From positions 372,001 to 436,000 of the forward strand of contig JASBTZ010000003.1 in the NCBI GenBank assembly GCA_030148165.1: a DNA stretch of 64,000 nt, in the 5' to 3' direction. Source of the DNA: Bacteroidota bacterium. GTDB lineage: Bacteria > Bacteroidota > Bacteroidia > Flavobacteriales_D > Crocinitomicaceae. The position numbers were made by a program, and so were the translations under genes. The notes below the pieces were generated by a model. It did not search any database. It was not told where the DNA came from and saw only the letters and a program-made list of their open reading frames with translations. Below are positions 18,501 through 26,768 of this stretch, piece after piece; the stretch's first letter is position 1, and every line of letters starts with the position of its first letter.

Positions 18501-19375
18501 TAACCTGGGGAGGTGATCAGGGTGACTTTTACTTCCTGACAGCTGATGCAACAGCAGCAAACAAAGACGCCTACAACGATCCGGCAATACGGGAAAACAA
18601 CACAATATCCACCAACGAGTGGGTTGAGTGGCTGAAAACTATTCCTGCACTGAAACAGGTCATGATCATCGATGCATGTGGGTCCGGGAAAGCAGTGGAC
18701 AACCTCCTTGCTGCAAGAGACGTGGAAGCATCACAGATCAAGGCCATTGACCGCATGAAGGATCGAACCGGTATGTTTATAATCTCAGGCTGTGCTGCTG
18801 ATGCTGTAAGCTATGAAGCCAGCCAGTATGGACAGGGCCTGCTCACCTACTCTGTTCTTCAGGCCATGAAAGGCGCAGCTTTGCGTGAAAACAAATTCAT
18901 TGATGTAGATCTGATACTCAATCACGCAAGAGAGACCGTACCTGTGCTTGCCCGGGGAGTCGGAGGAATTCAGAAACCACAGTTGCTCATCCCGAAAGGA
19001 GGATCATTCGATATCGGTATGCTTAATGATTCAGACAAAGCAGCTATTCCACTGGCAGAAGCTAAAAGAGTGTTTGTGAGATCTACCCTTGTCGACAAGA
19101 AAAAATTCAGGGACGTCCTTGGTCTTGGTGCCTTACTGGATTCCGAACTTTCATCGGTGTCTTCCAGAGGAGCAGAATCAAACATTGTGTTTTTTGATGC
19201 TATTGAATACGGAAATGCCTGCCAAATATCAGGTGGTTATTTGCAAAAAGAAAGCAACATAGAGGCTAGTATTACCATTACCTGTGGTCAGGATGAATCC
19301 GGGCATGAGTTGAATGCCCCAACATCTGAGGAATTGATTGACAAGATCATCAAATTGATCGACGAAATGGAATGA
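15554..19375 (+). CDS. Exported WD40 propeller-caspase (C14) protein, first of a tandem pair
   Basis: A 1273-aa protein with a signal peptide (about residues 1-27, ending PSWTQ). Residues about 30-715 form WD40-type blades: the first (GHSYTVTDAKF ... KKAILWDL) and last (SYDGSIILWS) are canonical, and those between are diverged. A linker (about 724-880) with HIHPSGLFDASPEAMELM and a small beta domain leads to the caspase fold (about 890-1190), with LSGHG His981 and IDACGSG Cys1042. The tail of about 90 aa is shared with the next gene. The stop overlaps the ATG of the paralogue (ATGA), so both come from one message. The propellers may sense or bind a partner and the caspase domain act on it, by analogy with regulated caspases. 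Confidence 0.87.
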   Translation: MMRYSISSSIRLYVVLLVFIIHRPSWTQDVKIGLPIGHSYTVTDAKFDSSGKFLLTSSLDKKAILWDLNTLKPLKVFVVNEMIESAFFCYDDTKIILNCMGSRAYLINLETGKKTPFEGRLMPEKSGKELFHFDKKKISKWNINEERNMGKICEHNGFVQIHYLKERDQLLFNTTSQKYLIDIKTGEEIQLPESTNSYAHMFVDPNSKWAAFEYNNGKVQVYDLNSFELRCQLDTKHYAPLISFYKDDKMLICKRTGELIVHDLQNDQTIMTRSYPIDSVGWTTDARMVGDEILLVTPGYYTLLDLETAKTGVWHKIPNGGKITGSKHIAIHPDSTEILIFGQDFNDLLLYNVQTNAPKLIVNHTSPTLSAHKLDNGEKLLVSSIGNSVVIDKESGKTLLFELPPKGRTSVYDLSVKHDVFIDIPEDQMCAYSTSNVNGDKFVLIEQSGKVQLRNSETLEVIKTFGYHVDSTRELIFSETGNLLYTYCSDNSVRIWDVETGGLVSELNHPEEVEKIYPGSDDDYVLTISGTLGSTILLWNSRNGELTTDFTEPGNFGQATLYQNKYVITTNEYSELNVYDLHGEVLNTIRFNSISKPPFEDKLTHNLFVLVETELFNRYELFLIDPLKGSKKKVLSLNGWVENIHQSADGKFLFVQYYNNSFEIYHVDTYNFLYRRNDHTDNIYSVEFGPDSDYMVTTSYDGSIILWSVEDGEKLIQRFQFDNDPNKWVHIHPSGLFDASPEAMELMYWTKGLEIIEFAQLKDRYWVPGLWEKVMKGEVLPDVRSMQELKLQPEVMLGEVLDGKLPVTLVKRDGGYGKVSVFINGKEIISDARGDQLDPEKDKQTIYIDIKDHPYLMNGKNKITVQASSEDGFVQGRGEEIDAFFEEAEVNDPQFFAVVVGIGDYVNDAINLNYSVPDARAIATSVELGARNLFGEERTFVYTITSDSETRPTKSNIKRTFDEISNKAQAEDVILVYLSGHGVTWGGDQGDFYFLTADATAANKDAYNDPAIRENNTISTNEWVEWLKTIPALKQVMIIDACGSGKAVDNLLAARDVEASQIKAIDRMKDRTGMFIISGCAADAVSYEASQYGQGLLTYSVLQAMKGAALRENKFIDVDLILNHARETVPVLARGVGGIQKPQLLIPKGGSFDIGMLNDSDKAAIPLAEAKRVFVRSTLVDKKKFRDVLGLGALLDSELSSVSSRGAESNIVFFDAIEYGNACQISGGYLQKESNIEASITITCGQDESGHELNAPTSEELIDKIIKLIDEME
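17768..17904 (+). repeat. Identical 137-nt tract, copy 1
   Basis: Base-for-base identical to 21388-21524 in the downstream paralogue, while flanking caspase-domain DNA differs at many third positions. It encodes the linker before the caspase domain (from ASPEAMELMYW to LPDVR). This points to gene conversion or a very recent exchange. Confidence 0.9.
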
Positions 19376-22300
19376 GAAGATTATTGATCATATTATTAGT
19401 TGGTCTCGCTTCTTATTCGTTGGGACAAGATGTGAAGTTGGGGGTTCCTATTGGACATTCCGATATAATTACTTCAGCTCGATTTTCTTCTGATAATAAG
19501 CTCGTTCTATCAAGTTCCCTTGACAAGACCATTAAATTATGGGAAGTAAACTCCGGAAGATTAATAAGAACAATTCCATTTGAAACAAATTTTCGACCTG
19601 GCTGTATCTTTAGTCCCGATGGCAGTGAAATAATAGCATGCTCAGCTGATTCCATAGTATTCTGGTCTACATTAAATGGAGACCTGCTCAAGGTCGTTAA
19701 ACTGAAAAATGGAGGTTACATTCATTCTATTCAGTTTGGAAAAAACGATAATATTTTGATCATTAAATCTCAATATAAAATTTCTGCGTGGGATCTGAAA
19801 CAAGAAAAAGAAGTAAACAACTATTATTCAGGCTATTCAAAACAAATATATTCCCATTCGATTCATCCGGACAGTTCTCTTGTGCTAATTTCTGATAGTG
19901 AAGAAAATGTAAGGCTCTACAATTATATAACAGATAGTGTTATTAAGATAGCTGACAGTGATTCGCTCAAGCTAAACGATGCAACTTTTAGTCCTTCGGG
20001 TGATATTTTCACAACGATCACCGATAACTGGATTCGGGTTTGGTCATCGAACGACCTTCAGGTTCTCCATGAGTTCGAGGCAGCTGATCAACCAGATCTT
20101 TTCAGGACTAAAATCAGCTCAGATAATGAATCCATTGCTACTTCTGCTTACGATGATAGTACTATTCTCATATTCAATTTGATTTCAGGAAGGTCAGCCT
20201 CTATCAGGCATAATGATCTGGTGTACGATTTCGAATTTACTAATGAAGACAACAACCTATTGACAACATCACGAGATAGCACGATTTGCTTGTGGGACCT
20301 GAACAAGGGTGAATTGAAATACAGACTGAGGCAAAATCATGGAACTGCCTACAAGCTAATTTTATCAAAGTCAGGACAACAATTCTTAAGTATAGCACAT
20401 GATAAGAGTATTTCTCTTTGGGATACTGAATCGGGGAATTTGATCACTAAATTTAGTGGTTACGCTGATGTACCTACTTCCATAGAGTTTAGCCCGGATG
20501 AACAATTTATCAGCAATGGTGCATGGAATGGCAATATCAATATTTGGAATTTAAAGAGTGGAAAAATCCATAAAACGCTGAATGGACACAGCGATCTAAT
20601 TGCACGAACAAGTTACAGTAAAGATTCGCGGCAACTTCTGAGCGGATCTTTTGATAGCACGGGAATTCTATGGAATATTGAAGACGGCTCTACAACGATC
20701 GTTCTCAATCATAATGGATGGGTTTGGTCCACAGCCTTTGAATCTAATAGCGACTTAATTGCCACATGTTCGTCAGATTCGACAGTCAAAATTATTCACT
20801 CCAGCACCGGAAAGCTAAAAAGTCATATTAAGGATGATCAACCACTCGTAGATATCAAATTTGGTGCTGACGGTAAAAATATAATCACTGTTTCCGAAAA
20901 TGATGCAAAACTATGGTCGACATCGGGAAAAATGAGATGGCGATTAAAAGATAAAGGTTATTCACCCGTTACCGCCGTATTTTCCAAGAAGAAAAATAGT
21001 GTATACTTAATTGGTCTTGAAGGTGTTATAACGGAGTTAAATATTTCAAACGGTAAGGTTAAAGATCGTTTCGGGTATTCTTCTACATTAAGTTCATGGG
21101 ACGTTGGTATAACTTCATCCAGGGATGAAATTATTACAGGATCCAACGACAATTCCGCACAATTGTGGAGTCTTTCAGAGCAAAAGGTCATAAGACAGTA
21201 CATCGGTCATCAAAATTCAATCTTTTCGGTTGATATCAGTCCTAATGACAAAATCATCGCGACGTCATCACGAGATTGTAGCATTATTCTTTGGGATAAA
21301 CAAACGGGAAAGCAACTCATTCGCCTTCTGTATTTCGAAGAAGATCCCAATAAATGGTTGCATATCCATCCATCAGGTCTCTTCGATGCTTCACCTGAAG
21401 CGATGGAGCTTATGTACTGGACAAAGGGTCTTGAGATTATCGAGTTTGCACAGTTAAAAGATCGCTACTGGGTTCCGGGATTGTGGGAAAAGGTCATGAA
21501 AGGAGAAGTGCTGCCCGATGTGCGCAGCATGCAGGAATTGAAATTACAGCCGAAAGTAGATCTGGGTGAAGTGGTTGATGGAAAACTTCCGATCACCTTA
21601 ACCAAACGCGATGGCGGATACGGAAAAGTAGCTGTCTTCATTAATGGCAAGGAGATTACAAGCGATGCAAGAGGTGATAAAGTTGACGAAAAGAAAGAAA
21701 AACAAACCATTTATATCAACATTAAAGAGCATCCATACCTGGTTAACGGAAACAATACCATTACCGTAAAGGCTTCCTCTGCAGATGGATTCGTGCAGGG
21801 ACGAGGTGAAGAAATCGATGCCTTTTTTGAGGCAACTGAACCGAAGGATCCACAGTTCTTTGCTGTTGTTGTGGGTGTTGGAGATTACATCAATGAGAAA
21901 ATAAATCTAAACTATTCTGTCCCTGATGCAAAAGCTATTGCAAGCTCAGTAGAGATGGGAGCAACAAACCTCTTTGGTGAGGACAGAACATTTGTCTACG
22001 CTATAACAACCGAAGGTGAAGAGCGCCCTACAAAAGATAATATCTACCACATATTCGAAGAAATTGGTTCCAAAGCACAGGCAGAGGATATCATTCTTGT
22101 CTACCTGAGTGGACATGGTGTTACCTGGGGAGGTGACCAGGGAGATTTTTATTTTCTCACGGCCGATGCAACTTCAGCCAACAAGGAAGCCTACAGTGAT
22201 CCGGCTATTAGAGAGAAAAACACTATATCAACCAATGAATGGGTCGAATGGCTTAAGGGTATTCCGGCCTTAAAACAGGTGATGATCATAGATGCTTGTG

Positions 22301-22995
22301 GCTCTGGTAAAGCCGTAGATAATCTTTTAGCAGCAAGAGATGTTGAATCCTCTCAGATTAAGGCGATCGATCGAATGAAAGACAGAACAGGAATGTTCAT
22401 TATCTCAGGTTGTGCGGCTGATGCCGCTTCTTATGAAGCAAGTCAGTATGGGCAGGGCCTGCTCACCTACTCTGTCTTGCAAGCGATGAAAGGAGCTGCG
22501 CTTAGAGAGAATAAGTTTATTGATGTGGATCTCATCCTCAATCATGCCCGTGAATCAGTTCCAGAGCTCGCTAAAGGTGTCGGGGGTATTCAAACACCAC
22601 AACTTTTGATCCCTAAAGGTGGATCATTCGATATAGGTTATCTTAACGAAGGAGATAAAGAGAAGATTCCTTTGGCGGAGGCTAAAAAGGTATTTGTACG
22701 CAGTGCCTTCTTCAACACGGTAGAAATGGAAGACAACCTGGAACTATCCATATTGGTTAACAATGAATTATCTGCTGTTTCATCCCGAGGAGGAGAATCA
22801 AAACTCGTTTTCTTTGACGCTGCCAAATATCCCAATGCTTGTAAAATTACAGGAGGATATACCCAGGAGAATGGTCTAATCAAATTGGATATGAAAATTC
22901 GTTGTGGAGCATCTGTCAGCGAAAAGAAGATCGAAGCAAATTCCAAAGAGGAGCTGGTCAAGCAAATTTTAGACATCGCAAACGCTATAAATTAG
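19372..22995 (+). CDS. Exported WD40 propeller-caspase (C14) protein, second of a tandem pair
   Basis: A 1207-aa paralogue of the 15554 product whose ATG overlaps the previous stop. The signal peptide ends YSLGQ at about residue 19. The WD40 blades are much more regular here (GHSDIITSARF, DKTIKLWEV, GHQNSIFSVDIS, DCSIILWD), about a dozen over residues 20-650, enough for two propellers. The linker starts near 658 and the caspase fold near 827, with LSGHG His915 and IDACGSG Cys976. The His-to-Cys spacing of 61 residues equals that of the first copy. The linker and caspase halves are highly alike between the two, while the propellers differ strongly, which suggests one enzymatic output with two recognition heads. 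Convergent with the thioredoxin-fold gene, 12 nt away. Confidence 0.87.
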   Translation: MRRLLIILLVGLASYSLGQDVKLGVPIGHSDIITSARFSSDNKLVLSSSLDKTIKLWEVNSGRLIRTIPFETNFRPGCIFSPDGSEIIACSADSIVFWSTLNGDLLKVVKLKNGGYIHSIQFGKNDNILIIKSQYKISAWDLKQEKEVNNYYSGYSKQIYSHSIHPDSSLVLISDSEENVRLYNYITDSVIKIADSDSLKLNDATFSPSGDIFTTITDNWIRVWSSNDLQVLHEFEAADQPDLFRTKISSDNESIATSAYDDSTILIFNLISGRSASIRHNDLVYDFEFTNEDNNLLTTSRDSTICLWDLNKGELKYRLRQNHGTAYKLILSKSGQQFLSIAHDKSISLWDTESGNLITKFSGYADVPTSIEFSPDEQFISNGAWNGNINIWNLKSGKIHKTLNGHSDLIARTSYSKDSRQLLSGSFDSTGILWNIEDGSTTIVLNHNGWVWSTAFESNSDLIATCSSDSTVKIIHSSTGKLKSHIKDDQPLVDIKFGADGKNIITVSENDAKLWSTSGKMRWRLKDKGYSPVTAVFSKKKNSVYLIGLEGVITELNISNGKVKDRFGYSSTLSSWDVGITSSRDEIITGSNDNSAQLWSLSEQKVIRQYIGHQNSIFSVDISPNDKIIATSSRDCSIILWDKQTGKQLIRLLYFEEDPNKWLHIHPSGLFDASPEAMELMYWTKGLEIIEFAQLKDRYWVPGLWEKVMKGEVLPDVRSMQELKLQPKVDLGEVVDGKLPITLTKRDGGYGKVAVFINGKEITSDARGDKVDEKKEKQTIYINIKEHPYLVNGNNTITVKASSADGFVQGRGEEIDAFFEATEPKDPQFFAVVVGVGDYINEKINLNYSVPDAKAIASSVEMGATNLFGEDRTFVYAITTEGEERPTKDNIYHIFEEIGSKAQAEDIILVYLSGHGVTWGGDQGDFYFLTADATSANKEAYSDPAIREKNTISTNEWVEWLKGIPALKQVMIIDACGSGKAVDNLLAARDVESSQIKAIDRMKDRTGMFIISGCAADAASYEASQYGQGLLTYSVLQAMKGAALRENKFIDVDLILNHARESVPELAKGVGGIQTPQLLIPKGGSFDIGYLNEGDKEKIPLAEAKKVFVRSAFFNTVEMEDNLELSILVNNELSAVSSRGGESKLVFFDAAKYPNACKITGGYTQENGLIKLDMKIRCGASVSEKKIEANSKEELVKQILDIANAIN
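21388..21524 (+). repeat. Identical 137-nt tract, copy 2
   Basis: Perfect copy of 17768-17904. The two copies lie 3,620 bases apart in the same orientation, so recombination between them could delete or fuse the two genes into one hybrid. Confidence 0.9.
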
Positions 22996-23007
22996 CCCTG
23001 ATAACTA

Positions 23008-23904
23008 TTACGATCCGACATAAGTTAAATCGCCTACTTTTTGGTGATTAAATGTAGATAGATACTGGATAATGTTTTCCTCAGTGGCATCCTTCCACAC
23101 TGCCTGTTGAAAAGGGACAAGAAATTCCGGAATTCTTTCCAACAGCATGGATTTATCCCGTTTAATGTATGCTTGTTCGTATATTTTAAATGTTATCTGG
23201 AAAACCAATTCCTTAAGCAGCTCAGGGAATATTAAAACATACGGTTCGATGTCATCAAAAACCAACTGAACCAACGAGTCCTCCAGATTAAAATCTGCAT
23301 AACTCAAAATACTAAATGAAGCATAATTCATCAAATCTCTTTCCTCTTCCAAAAAGAATGTCCTTGCGATAGTTCGATAGTTCCGATCGTTTTTTTCTAG
23401 TTCCTTTATGTAACTCAATACAAAACCAGGGCTCCTATGCCCTGCTTCATAAGCTTGTTGCATCATATATAACGTAGATCTTTCCGGAAATAAGAAATCT
23501 CTCACCTTTCGCTCCAAAGCACGAGCGTCCAAATATCCAACTTGTTTCAAAAAACGGACGCTATCTGCATCATTAATCAGGAGTATCGTTGGGAATGCAT
23601 CGATTTTATACGACTTCGCCAAGGCGAAATCAAGATCCTTCTCCGCATCGATGCGGATAGCGATGAAGTTCTCATTGATCAGCTTACCCAATCTTTCGTC
23701 TTGAAAGACATCATTTTCCAGGCGTCTACAATAGCCGCACCAATCGGTATAGAATTCAACAAATAAATTTTTATTAGCAACCTTTGCTACTTCACGGGCT
23801 TCCATCAACGTGAGGTCCCTGAACTCTATTCCCATTGAATGTCCTTTAAGACTGATCAATAAGATGATCGTGATAATCCAATATGGTAAACGATTCCTTA
23901 TCAT
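23008..23904 (-). CDS. Periplasmic thioredoxin-fold protein
   Basis: A 298-aa protein with an N-terminal membrane or signal segment (residues 7-24). The thioredoxin domain spans about 28-140: FVEFYTDWCGYCRR gives the redox pair Cys56-Cys59, and FPTILL holds the cis-proline. The C-terminal 150 residues are helical and of no known family. Such proteins reduce or form disulfides or act as chaperones in the periplasm. It is the last gene of the leftward run 28295 to 23008 (66-nt gap) and converges on the WD40-caspase pair. Its likely clients include cysteine proteases next door, which is an inference from proximity. Confidence 0.8.
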   Translation of the reverse strand: MIRNRLPYWIITIILLISLKGHSMGIEFRDLTLMEAREVAKVANKNLFVEFYTDWCGYCRRLENDVFQDERLGKLINENFIAIRIDAEKDLDFALAKSYKIDAFPTILLINDADSVRFLKQVGYLDARALERKVRDFLFPERSTLYMMQQAYEAGHRSPGFVLSYIKELEKNDRNYRTIARTFFLEEERDLMNYASFSILSYADFNLEDSLVQLVFDDIEPYVLIFPELLKELVFQITFKIYEQAYIKRDKSMLLERIPEFLVPFQQAVWKDATEENIIQYLSTFNHQKVGDLTYVGS

Positions 23905-23970
23905 TACTAATCATAAAGGCAAATGTTATACCAATTTGGTTAGTAAGTGCTTTTTGAATAAGAAAATCTA

Positions 23971-25647
23971 TTAGAGTTTACGCCAAACAGCCCACTCCTG
24001 CATCTGATTGTTCGAATCAAGGAACACCAGGAGTTTAGCATCTTTATAGCACAGCACGGTCCTGTTCGATGCGGGCATAATAGTATTAGGTGTACCGTAC
24101 GCAGATAATACCTCTTGCTCTGTAGCGCCTATCTTAAGGCCTTTGACCGTGGTCTCTTCACTCGCGGAATTGACTTTGTGAAAAACGTAATAAATTGGTC
24201 GATCACTGGTGCTCTTGAACAAATATATAATTGTCTCGCCTAAGTTTGCTGTCAACAGTTTCTCTTCATCAATTTTAATCGTCTGACTATTCTCAACATT
24301 GTCATTCAGTTCTCTTTTACTGTAGGAAGTAAATGGACTAACTTTCTCGACAGTATTAGTTCCCGCAACAATATTTCCAGTCGGTTCATTATATCGCAAA
24401 GGATGCTGACGTGATTTCGAATAATCAAAAGACTCGCCGGCATTGATAACTTCCAGATTTATCTTGGATAAATAATGTCCTTCAGCGATCAGCTTGTTCA
24501 ATTCACGTACTCCTTTATCCAGATATTTCCCTTTTTTCTGTAGTTTCAATTCATTCTTAGATAATCCAGTATCAGGAGTCACAGCATCTACTAAAGCCAA
24601 TAACATTCGAGCATTCTTAAGTGTATAGACATCTCCGGTATTACTCGCTATTCCCATAGCTTTTTCAGCAAATCCGATCGCCATCGATTGTTCCTCAAGA
24701 ATCATATGCATACACGCCATATTCAAAAAACCCGTCGCATATTCACTGTTAAAATCCGTTGCGCTTTTAAATGACTTCAGTGCTTTTTTGAACAATTCTG
24801 TGTTGCCCCTAGACCCCATTTCGGATTGCATAGAAGATAAATCCAGCTCAACCGGGTAAAAAAACTTAACTCTTTTGGGAGATACTTCTTTGACACCTTG
24901 CAGATAATATGAAACACCAAGATTGTTGTAGATGGCAGAATGATGAAATCCTTTACCTAAAATAAATTCGAAGCACTTAGCTGCTAGTTTATAATCAGCA
25001 ACCATCATGCTGAAATTCCCGGTTTCAAAAACTTTAATGTAGTCAGCAATTAATGAATCCCTCTTTTTTGCGATTGCAATTCTTTCTTCTAACGATGGAT
25101 ATTTGGGAGATGGTTGAAGATTATATTCCTTATATAATGCACGGAGTAAGGGTTCAGCGATTCCGTCTGTGCGATATCCGGCTAGATAACAAAGCATCCC
25201 GCCTTTAACATCCGCTTCCGTCTCGTCGTGCGCCACTGATTCCGCTAGCGTAGAAGTTATCTCATCAAGAAATGACAATGAATAAGTACTTGAAAAGTCA
25301 GCTCCCCAATTGTGGTTAAAGTAATAGTGACAGATTTCATGGCCTAGTAGAAAAGCTAAAGCATCTTCCATTCGATCACCGAACTGAGCACATACGTCAA
25401 ATGCCTGTGTTTCAAATCCGATTATTGGAAAATCATTTTGCCCTTTGCGCATAAAGGCAATATTCACAGGATGAGCATTAATAATTTTTAGTTTAGGAGC
25501 TTCACGCGAATTACCAAGTGCTTCATACACTTTATCATAGACTTTCCTTATTACCTCCTCCTTCTCTTCCATTGACCAGTCAGCAGGATTTGAAAAGGTA
25601 AATCCTGCTGAGGTCAGAAAAATTAGTATGAAGCTGTAGCGCATCAT
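23971..25647 (-). CDS. Exported M48-like zinc metalloprotease with TPR repeats
   Basis: A 558-aa protein. The start is ATG 25647. The TTG 18 bases earlier would overlap the upstream gene and spoil the signal peptide, which ends TFSN at about residue 20. LLGHEICHYYFNH holds the HExxH zinc site (His103, Glu104, His107). The third ligand is probably the Glu in DETEADVKGG, as in M48 peptidases. Residues about 210-370 carry TPR-like helices (SAIYNNLGVSYYLQG). The C-terminal 100 residues contain a small domain (LKIGATEQEVLSAYGTP) resembling SmpA/BamE-like or DUF motifs. It begins 8 nt after the papain-like gene, so it is in the same operon. Confidence 0.75.
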   Translation of the reverse strand: MMRYSFILIFLTSAGFTFSNPADWSMEEKEEVIRKVYDKVYEALGNSREAPKLKIINAHPVNIAFMRKGQNDFPIIGFETQAFDVCAQFGDRMEDALAFLLGHEICHYYFNHNWGADFSSTYSLSFLDEITSTLAESVAHDETEADVKGGMLCYLAGYRTDGIAEPLLRALYKEYNLQPSPKYPSLEERIAIAKKRDSLIADYIKVFETGNFSMMVADYKLAAKCFEFILGKGFHHSAIYNNLGVSYYLQGVKEVSPKRVKFFYPVELDLSSMQSEMGSRGNTELFKKALKSFKSATDFNSEYATGFLNMACMHMILEEQSMAIGFAEKAMGIASNTGDVYTLKNARMLLALVDAVTPDTGLSKNELKLQKKGKYLDKGVRELNKLIAEGHYLSKINLEVINAGESFDYSKSRQHPLRYNEPTGNIVAGTNTVEKVSPFTSYSKRELNDNVENSQTIKIDEEKLLTANLGETIIYLFKSTSDRPIYYVFHKVNSASEETTVKGLKIGATEQEVLSAYGTPNTIMPASNRTVLCYKDAKLLVFLDSNNQMQEWAVWRKL

Positions 25648-25654
25648 TATTATT

Positions 25655-26743
25655 TCAATATCCAATAATTGCCGCTATTGGATGTTTATCATCGTAATTA
25701 TCATATAATAAAGTTCCACCATTCTTTTTAACGAGTTTCTTCATATAACCCGTACCGCCACCAAATCGCTTTTTGTTTTCATTGATGTAGATCCCTTTAC
25801 TTGGTTTATCATCATAAGCAAACCCTTCGAAGTGACCGTTCTTTTTAACATCCATATCACGATAGTTATTTGCGGAAATAGATGGTTTCAACTCCGTTTC
25901 AAAAGCGTAAGCCGCAATAGCGAAAATATGGAAATCTTCGTATTTAACCCAACAGAAACCATTATCTCCCCAGTTTTCTCCCCAAGAATTAACTACTCGG
26001 AATGCTCCACCAAATTTATCATCGTCATAACCTACGATTGTCATTGCATGACCACCGACTATTAAATATTCATCCTTCTCTTTTTGAGTTGGACTAAATA
26101 GCCCGTTGCTACCAATATCAAAAAATGACTCAGGCAAGTTCATTCCCATCAATACTGGATGGTTGTTTGCTAGCATTTGACAAATAGCAGTGGTATTCTC
26201 TTCCCAGCTGTCATACCAGTTAAATACCCTGTCGTAGCCTGTAAAATCTAGTATTGATCGGCTCTCATCATGCATATTGTCAATATCATCCCCACAATAC
26301 ATTCCATCAATTTTTACTCTTTTTGCACCATGGTAATACAGTTCATCACACAAGGCGTCCAAATACGTTCCCGATGCACATGTCGACGTCTCTTCACCCA
26401 AAGCCATCTTATAAGTATATAACGGATCGTATGCATACGCAGAATTGATTGTCTTATTAGTTGAACCTGACAATATCGAAAATTCAATGGATGCTGTGTA
26501 ATAAGCAGATGACCATCCTCCACAAGTTCCATATTGTCCCTGATCACCAACTTCAGGCACATATTGCTCTAAAGAAACTCTTTTCGGAAGATTCTCTCCA
26601 AAACCCTGAGGTTTATCAATCAATTCAACCCTTTCATCTCTCGCACGGTCCACTTCTAGTCCCATTGCTCTTTGCTGAGCAAATGCTCCAGCTGTACTTG
26701 TTAGAAAGATAACTAGTACTCCAATTTTAGTTTTTGCTATCAT
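25655..26743 (-). CDS. Exported papain-family (C1A) cysteine protease
   Basis: A 362-aa protein with a signal peptide ending GAFAQ at about residue 23. The catalytic set is complete: Gln68 in GDQGQYG (oxyanion hole), Cys74 in GTCGGWSS, His232 in GGHAMTIVGYDD and Asn252 in VVNSWGENWG. The spacing and the CGGW variant fit the bacterial C1A proteases found in Bacteroidetes. A pro-region is short or absent (about 40 aa before the Gln). A 60-aa C-terminal extension rich in Lys and Gly follows the catalytic domain. Operon: 25 nt after the 26769 gene and 7 nt before the M48-like gene. A role in the same envelope pathway as the caspases is conjecture. Confidence 0.85.
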   Translation of the reverse strand: MIAKTKIGVLVIFLTSTAGAFAQQRAMGLEVDRARDERVELIDKPQGFGENLPKRVSLEQYVPEVGDQGQYGTCGGWSSAYYTASIEFSILSGSTNKTINSAYAYDPLYTYKMALGEETSTCASGTYLDALCDELYYHGAKRVKIDGMYCGDDIDNMHDESRSILDFTGYDRVFNWYDSWEENTTAICQMLANNHPVLMGMNLPESFFDIGSNGLFSPTQKEKDEYLIVGGHAMTIVGYDDDKFGGAFRVVNSWGENWGDNGFCWVKYEDFHIFAIAAYAFETELKPSISANNYRDMDVKKNGHFEGFAYDDKPSKGIYINENKKRFGGGTGYMKKLVKKNGGTLLYDNYDDKHPIAAIIGY

Positions 26744-26768
26744 ATACTTTTATTTTATAGAATTTATT

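Noticed and set aside
17768-21524. Insertion sequence or transposon as source of the identical tract
   Set aside because: The tract lies at homologous positions of two paralogues in frame, with no terminal inverted repeats or transposase, so conversion is the simpler reading.
9644-22995. CRISPR-associated or cytoplasmic TPR-CHAT type caspase defence
   Set aside because: No CRISPR array or Cas effector is near, and all four proteins carry export signals.
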